Positions 43,254-46,566 of a DNA stretch of 46,566 nucleotides are shown here, in pieces. The DNA is taken from the NCBI GenBank assembly GCA_001802945.1, contig MHAK01000111.1, positions 1 through 46,566 on the forward strand, in the 5' to 3' direction. The stretch comes from Ignavibacteria bacterium RIFCSPLOWO2_12_FULL_56_21 (GTDB taxonomy: Bacteria; Bacteroidota; Ignavibacteria; UBA10030). The position numbers and the translations under genes were made by a program. Numbering within the stretch: position 1 is the first letter of the stretch; each line of letters begins with the position of its first letter. A model generated the notes under the pieces. It was given only the letters and a program-made list of their open reading frames with translations, made no database searches and was not told the DNA's origin.

Positions 43254-44407
43254 AACGCGCATTCTGGTTCGGTATACTCGCAGCATGCACACTTCTGCCC
43301 GCGCAAGCGCAACGCACAACTGTGGAGGAATCCGGTGTCCGGTCAAAATCGTTCAAGGTCTCCAAAGGAGGCATGCTGGATGTCAGCACCAGTGTCGGCG
43401 ACATCCGCATATCACCCTGGGGGAAAGAAGAAGTATATGTCAGCGTTGAAGGTCTGGACGAAGAAGACCTTGACCGCCTGAAAATGACCCAATCGGGAAA
43501 CACGGTCCGCGTTTCGTTCCGTCCTCGGTGGGGAGATTACGGCGGAAGCGTTCGATTTGACATAAACGTTCCGTCGGCATTCGACCTTAGGCTGAAGACG
43601 GCGGGCGGAGACCTGACCATCGACAACGGACTGCAGGGCAAAGTCGACGGATCGACGGCGGGGGGAAACATCAAGCTCGGCTCGATTAAAGGTGATATTG
43701 AAATGAGCACATCCGGCGGCGATATCACGAGCGGAGATTTTTCGGGAAACGGCTATCTGCATACATCCGGCGGCGACATCAATCTCGGAAAGGTGGGCGG
43801 GACCCTGGAAGTCAGCACGTCCGGCGGCGACATACGGGTGGAGTACGTGGCAAAATCGCTGGAAGCAAAGACCTCGGGCGGCGACATTGAAGTTGGCGAT
43901 GTCGGCGGTGAAACGTCGGTGTCGACATCCGGCGGAGACATCCGCGTTGGCAGTGTCAGCGGCAAAGCGAGTTTGTCGACCTCCGGCGGCAACGTCGAAT
44001 TGAAGGGCGCGAGCGGTGTTGTGTCTGCGCGAACCTCGGGCGGCGACATCCATCTCGTGAATATCTCAGGCTCGGTCGATGCGAGAACTTCGGGAGGAGA
44101 AGTTGACGCCGAATTGAACCCGACCGGAAAAGGGTCCAGCCGGCTGGTCTCTTCGGGAGGAAAGATTCGGCTGTATCTGCCCGAACAGGCCAAGGCCACG
44201 GTGGAGGCGGCTATCCGGGTGCACGGGTCGTGGGGACGAAGGAGCGATCGGTATAAGATCAAATCGGATTTTACGGCGGAATCATACGACAGGGACGAAG
44301 ATGAAGAAGAGATCCGGGCTGTGTATAAGCTCAACGGCGGCGGAGAGCGCATCGAGCTCGAAACCGTCAACTCGGATATCGAAATCCTGAAGTCCAGAAA
44401 ACGCTGA
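43250..44407 (+). CDS. DUF4097-type secreted beta-solenoid protein (TSGGD rungs)
   Basis: 385 aa. Signal peptide about 1-20. From T154 to T280 the motif T-S-G-G-D/N/E recurs at exactly 18-residue intervals (T154, 172, 190, 208, 226, 244, 262, 280), preceded by TAGGD at 117 and TAGGN at 136. This is a right-handed-solenoid-like stack of DUF4097 rungs. A capping end follows (SSGGKIRLYLPEQAKATVEAAI), then a charged C-terminus (RDEDEEEI). It is exported, with no enzyme motif; a role as ligand, adhesin or envelope scaffold is suggested. ATGA overlap with the anti-sigma gene. Confidence 0.85.
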   Translation: MKRAFWFGILAACTLLPAQAQRTTVEESGVRSKSFKVSKGGMLDVSTSVGDIRISPWGKEEVYVSVEGLDEEDLDRLKMTQSGNTVRVSFRPRWGDYGGSVRFDINVPSAFDLRLKTAGGDLTIDNGLQGKVDGSTAGGNIKLGSIKGDIEMSTSGGDITSGDFSGNGYLHTSGGDINLGKVGGTLEVSTSGGDIRVEYVAKSLEAKTSGGDIEVGDVGGETSVSTSGGDIRVGSVSGKASLSTSGGNVELKGASGVVSARTSGGDIHLVNISGSVDARTSGGEVDAELNPTGKGSSRLVSSGGKIRLYLPEQAKATVEAAIRVHGSWGRRSDRYKIKSDFTAESYDRDEDEEEIRAVYKLNGGGERIELETVNSDIEILKSRKR

Positions 44408-44431
44408 CAAATCCTTGCGAGGAACGACGAT

Positions 44432-45568
44432 ATGAAAACCGCCATTAGATTTGTGACGACGTTGACCACACTGTTCCTCGTACTCTGGGCGACTGGAGTG
44501 GCGGAACAGAACGTCAAGAAGAACTTCACCGTGCGTCCGGGGGGTGTGTTGCGCCTCGACGTGAGCGGTGAATCGGTCCAGATTACCACGTCGGAGAAAT
44601 TGGAAGCGATCGTGGAGGTTGAGGACATCCCGGACAAATACGTCAACGACCTGAAGATCTCCCAGTCGGGAAACGATGTCATCGTCACATTCAAGCCTTC
44701 ACGGCGAAGACAGGAAGACACCCGGTTCTTCATCACTATTCCTGAAGAATTCAACGTTGACGCGAAGTACACCGGTGGACGATTCGAGGTCGCAGAGCTT
44801 TTGAAAGGATACCTAACGGTGTTCACGGACGGCGGGAGCGTTGACCTCGTCGATGTGACTGGTGTTGTCAATCTGGAATCCGGCGGCGGTAGTATTGAGG
44901 GACGCCTTCTCGGCTCCGATGTGAAGATAAAGACGGGCGGCGGCAGCGTCCAAGTCCGCGAGATCGGAGGGTCCGGACAAGTCAAAACAGGCGGCGGCAG
45001 CGTGAAACTGGAAAAGGTCGCCAAAGATCTTACGCTGGAGACCGGTGGAGGTAATGTGCGTGTCGGCACGGTCGGCGGCAAAGCGAACCTCGAGACGGGA
45101 GGTGGCAACATGCAGGTCGGCGCCGTGGCATTGGAAGCGAAGGTCCGCTCGGGGGGTGGCAATCTCGAAATCGAAGGGGGACGGGGACGGACGGCAGTAA
45201 AGACGGGTGGTGGAAATGTTGCGCTCAGTCAGCTCATGGGATCCGTCGACGTCAACACCGGGGGCGGCAGCGTCACAGTGGATCTGACGCCCGAGGGGAC
45301 GGCATCCAGCAACGTCGAATCGAAAGGTGGGGATATTACGTTCCGTCTGCCCGAGAACGCAAAGGCGACGATCGAAGTTACGCTGAATATCAGGCGATAT
45401 GAGAGGAAGAAATATTCTGTCCGCTCCGATTTCAAGCCGGAGAAATTCGAAAAGGATGAGGATGGGAATGTTTCCGCGACCTACACGCTGAACGGCGGAG
45501 GTCAGAAGATCACACTGGAGACTACGGACGGGGATATAGAGGTGAGGAGACTGACAAACACAAAATGA
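44432..45568 (+). CDS. DUF4097-type secreted beta-solenoid protein (TGGGS/N rungs)
   Basis: 378 aa, with GAGGAA upstream. Signal peptide about 1-24. The rung marker (T or S)-GGG-(S/N) stands at 114 (TGG), 132, 150, 168, 186, 204, 222, 240, 258 and 276, an exact 18-residue period over ten positions. The end SKGGDITFRLPENAKATIEVTL and the charged tail (KFEKDEDGNVSATYTLNGGGQKITLETTDGDIEV) match the previous protein, so they are paralogues from one operon. No catalytic motif. The corner motif differs from its neighbour (GGG with S/N against SGGD), suggesting a different contact surface. Confidence 0.85.
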   Translation: MKTAIRFVTTLTTLFLVLWATGVAEQNVKKNFTVRPGGVLRLDVSGESVQITTSEKLEAIVEVEDIPDKYVNDLKISQSGNDVIVTFKPSRRRQEDTRFFITIPEEFNVDAKYTGGRFEVAELLKGYLTVFTDGGSVDLVDVTGVVNLESGGGSIEGRLLGSDVKIKTGGGSVQVREIGGSGQVKTGGGSVKLEKVAKDLTLETGGGNVRVGTVGGKANLETGGGNMQVGAVALEAKVRSGGGNLEIEGGRGRTAVKTGGGNVALSQLMGSVDVNTGGGSVTVDLTPEGTASSNVESKGGDITFRLPENAKATIEVTLNIRRYERKKYSVRSDFKPEKFEKDEDGNVSATYTLNGGGQKITLETTDGDIEVRRLTNTK

Positions 45569-45661
45569 CAAATGCCAAATAGCTCATAAGCACCAAAGGC
45601 TTGCTGTCGTTAGGCGGGATCAAATTCCGAATTCTTAAACACCAAACAATAATAAGCTCAG

Positions 45662-45690
45662 CGGGCGGGACTTTGTCTCGCCCGTTTTCT
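45662..45690 (+). terminator. Rho-independent terminator after the solenoid operon
   Basis: CGGGCGGGAC-TTT-GTCTCGCCCG (45662-45684), 9 of 10 pairs matched, followed by TTTTCTTTCT. Strong GC stem, tight loop and T tract on the plus strand: it should end the sigma/anti-sigma/solenoid transcript. Confidence 0.85.
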
Positions 45691-45693
45691 TTC

Positions 45694-45713
45694 TGATTCG
45701 TGTAGATTCGTGG
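45694..45713. repeat. CACGAATC-type tandem unit
   Basis: GATTCGTGTAGATTCGTGGG, two units of the same 10-base motif, reverse complement of the copies at 18571-18650. Just before the convergent glycosyltransferase end. Confidence 0.5.
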
Positions 45714-45742
45714 GAAATCTCTTTACGTCACAGCTCAGTGTT

Positions 45743-46566
45743 CTAGCCCAGCGAGGTATGGAACCTTTGCTGAACCTGATCTTCGAGTGCGGATCGGAAG
45801 CGTTGTTCAAATGTGGCCCTGGAAAACCTCATGGCGTGTTTACGCACCGCATCGGGATCGAATCGAAGTGTATCGCACGTTGCGATGGCTTGTTCCAGAG
45901 CCGTCACGGTTTGTTCGTGAAAGAAGACTCCGGTCTTGCCTTCCACCACAGTTTCCAGCGCGCCCCCTTGCGCGAACGCCACGACCGGTTTTCCGCATGC
46001 CATCGCTTCGAGGGGAACAATCCCAAAATCCTCCACACCCGGAAAGATCAACATCTTGCATTCGCCATACAGGCGTGAGAGTTCCTCTTCATTCTTCCAT
46101 CCCCCAAACTTCACATTCGGTTTCGCCATGGCCTGAAGTCGATCGGTATCCGGACCCTTTCCGACCACGATCAGGCGTTTCCCTGAGCGGTTGAAGACCT
46201 CAATCGCCAGATCGACCCGCTTGTAGGGGACGAGCGCGCTAACCACGAGATAGTAGTCGCCATGTTCGCTCGTCGGTCGAAATCGACCTGTATCGACGGG
46301 GGGGTAGACGACTTCCGCATCTCTATTATAGATACGGTGGATCCGCTTGCGGACATTCTCCGAATTTGCGATGTAATGATGCACGCGGTCCGCTGTGCAT
46401 TGGTCCCAGGCTCTGAGGCGGGGGGCAAAGTATCGCATCGCCTGCCGAGTAAGAAATCCTGCCCTGCCCTTCCCAAAATACTCATCATACATTTCGTACA
46501 CATACCTCATGGGTGTGTGGCAATAACACACGTGGAGAGCGTTGTGTCCGACGCGGACCCCTTTTG
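45743..46566 (-). CDS. GT4-family glycosyltransferase (5' end beyond window)
   Basis: Partial: the frame is open to the right edge. The visible 273 codons start with a segment of the N-terminal GT-B domain (HNALHVCYCHTPMRYVYE), typical of GT4 mannosyl/rhamnosyl-transferases. The C-terminal GT-B domain follows: VSALVPYKRVDLAIEVF, LIVVGKGPDTDRL, GGWKNEEEL, and the E-x7-E motif in EDFGIVPLEAMACGKPVVAFAQGG. It transfers a sugar from a nucleotide donor in polysaccharide or glycolipid synthesis. A GTG inside (46531) could be read as a start but is unlikely, because the family pattern continues upstream of it. Confidence 0.92.
   Translation of the reverse strand, partial: KGVRVGHNALHVCYCHTPMRYVYEMYDEYFGKGRAGFLTRQAMRYFAPRLRAWDQCTADRVHHYIANSENVRKRIHRIYNRDAEVVYPPVDTGRFRPTSEHGDYYLVVSALVPYKRVDLAIEVFNRSGKRLIVVGKGPDTDRLQAMAKPNVKFGGWKNEEELSRLYGECKMLIFPGVEDFGIVPLEAMACGKPVVAFAQGGALETVVEGKTGVFFHEQTVTALEQAIATCDTLRFDPDAVRKHAMRFSRATFEQRFRSALEDQVQQRFHTSLG

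Noticed and set aside
43753-45162. A 469-codon minus-strand frame rich in P, T and S across the solenoid genes, and DNA direct repeats that could suggest a CRISPR or minisatellite.
   Set aside because: The 54-base DNA period is just the coding of 18-residue rungs, and the minus frame is its mirror. There are no spacers.

Overview
The window (about 46.6 kb, moderately GC-rich) is a gene-dense stretch of a bacterial chromosome. The protein content points to the Bacteroidota/Chlorobiota/Ignavibacteriota (FCB) group: a BatA-type VWA membrane protein, a CBM9/DUF5916 outer-membrane protein, a DUF3078-like outer-membrane protein, a patatin-POTRA-barrel protein, DUF4097 solenoids, ThyX, and many lipoproteins and signal peptides. 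Clear Shine-Dalgarno sites and frequent GTG/TTG starts fit Ignavibacteria-like lineages better than classical Bacteroidia. That placement is inference. No rRNA, tRNA, CRISPR, transposase or phage gene was seen. Layout: 1-1652, a VWA/BatA protein cut by the left edge. 1793-4218, an OmpR-type two-component system on the minus strand. It is divergent from 4365-13429, a plus-strand run encoding a double-PDZ secreted protein, a membrane-anchored NEW3 protein with an adaptor-like helical hairpin, an ABC ATPase, two paralogous ABC-2 permeases and a patatin/POTRA/beta-barrel protein. The gap between the two units holds four TAAC motifs spaced exactly 10 bp apart, a likely binding site for the response regulator. 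13.4-16.7 kb: a decayed PDZ-like gene, a small hypothetical gene, an atypical SDR, folA and thyX. 16.9-20.7 kb: an M49-like lipoprotein peptidase and a two-gene GMC oxidoreductase unit. 20.9-23.0 kb: small membrane, NTF2-like and GNAT genes. 23.3-27.3 kb: a sensor kinase translationally coupled to purA, and divergent murA. 27.4-37.2 kb: a membrane gluzincin/TPR protein, enolase, a lipoprotein, a phosphohexomutase, the DUF5916 protein and rlmD. 37.3-41.6 kb: a DUF3078-like protein, a membrane M28 peptidase and an alpha/beta hydrolase. 41.7-45.6 kb: an ECF sigma factor, an anti-sigma factor fused to HEAT repeats and two tandem beta-solenoid proteins, closed by a strong terminator. The right edge cuts a GT4 glycosyltransferase. 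Two gene sets look most like undescribed systems. The first is the two-component-flanked export cassette at 2.5-13.4 kb. Its NEW3 protein carries a R-x3-L-x6-S motif at a hairpin tip, as in TolC-docking adaptors, although it has no other adaptor domain. The second is the ECF/anti-sigma-HEAT/twin-solenoid operon at 41.66-45.57 kb. Its two solenoids share an exact 18-residue rung but carry different corner signatures (TSGGD against TGGGS/N). Many intergenic gaps contain short-period repeats (CACGAAG-, CACAAAAG-, CACGAATC-, AATCCGCAATC- and CCAACTGACAA-like), often arranged as long inverted arms.
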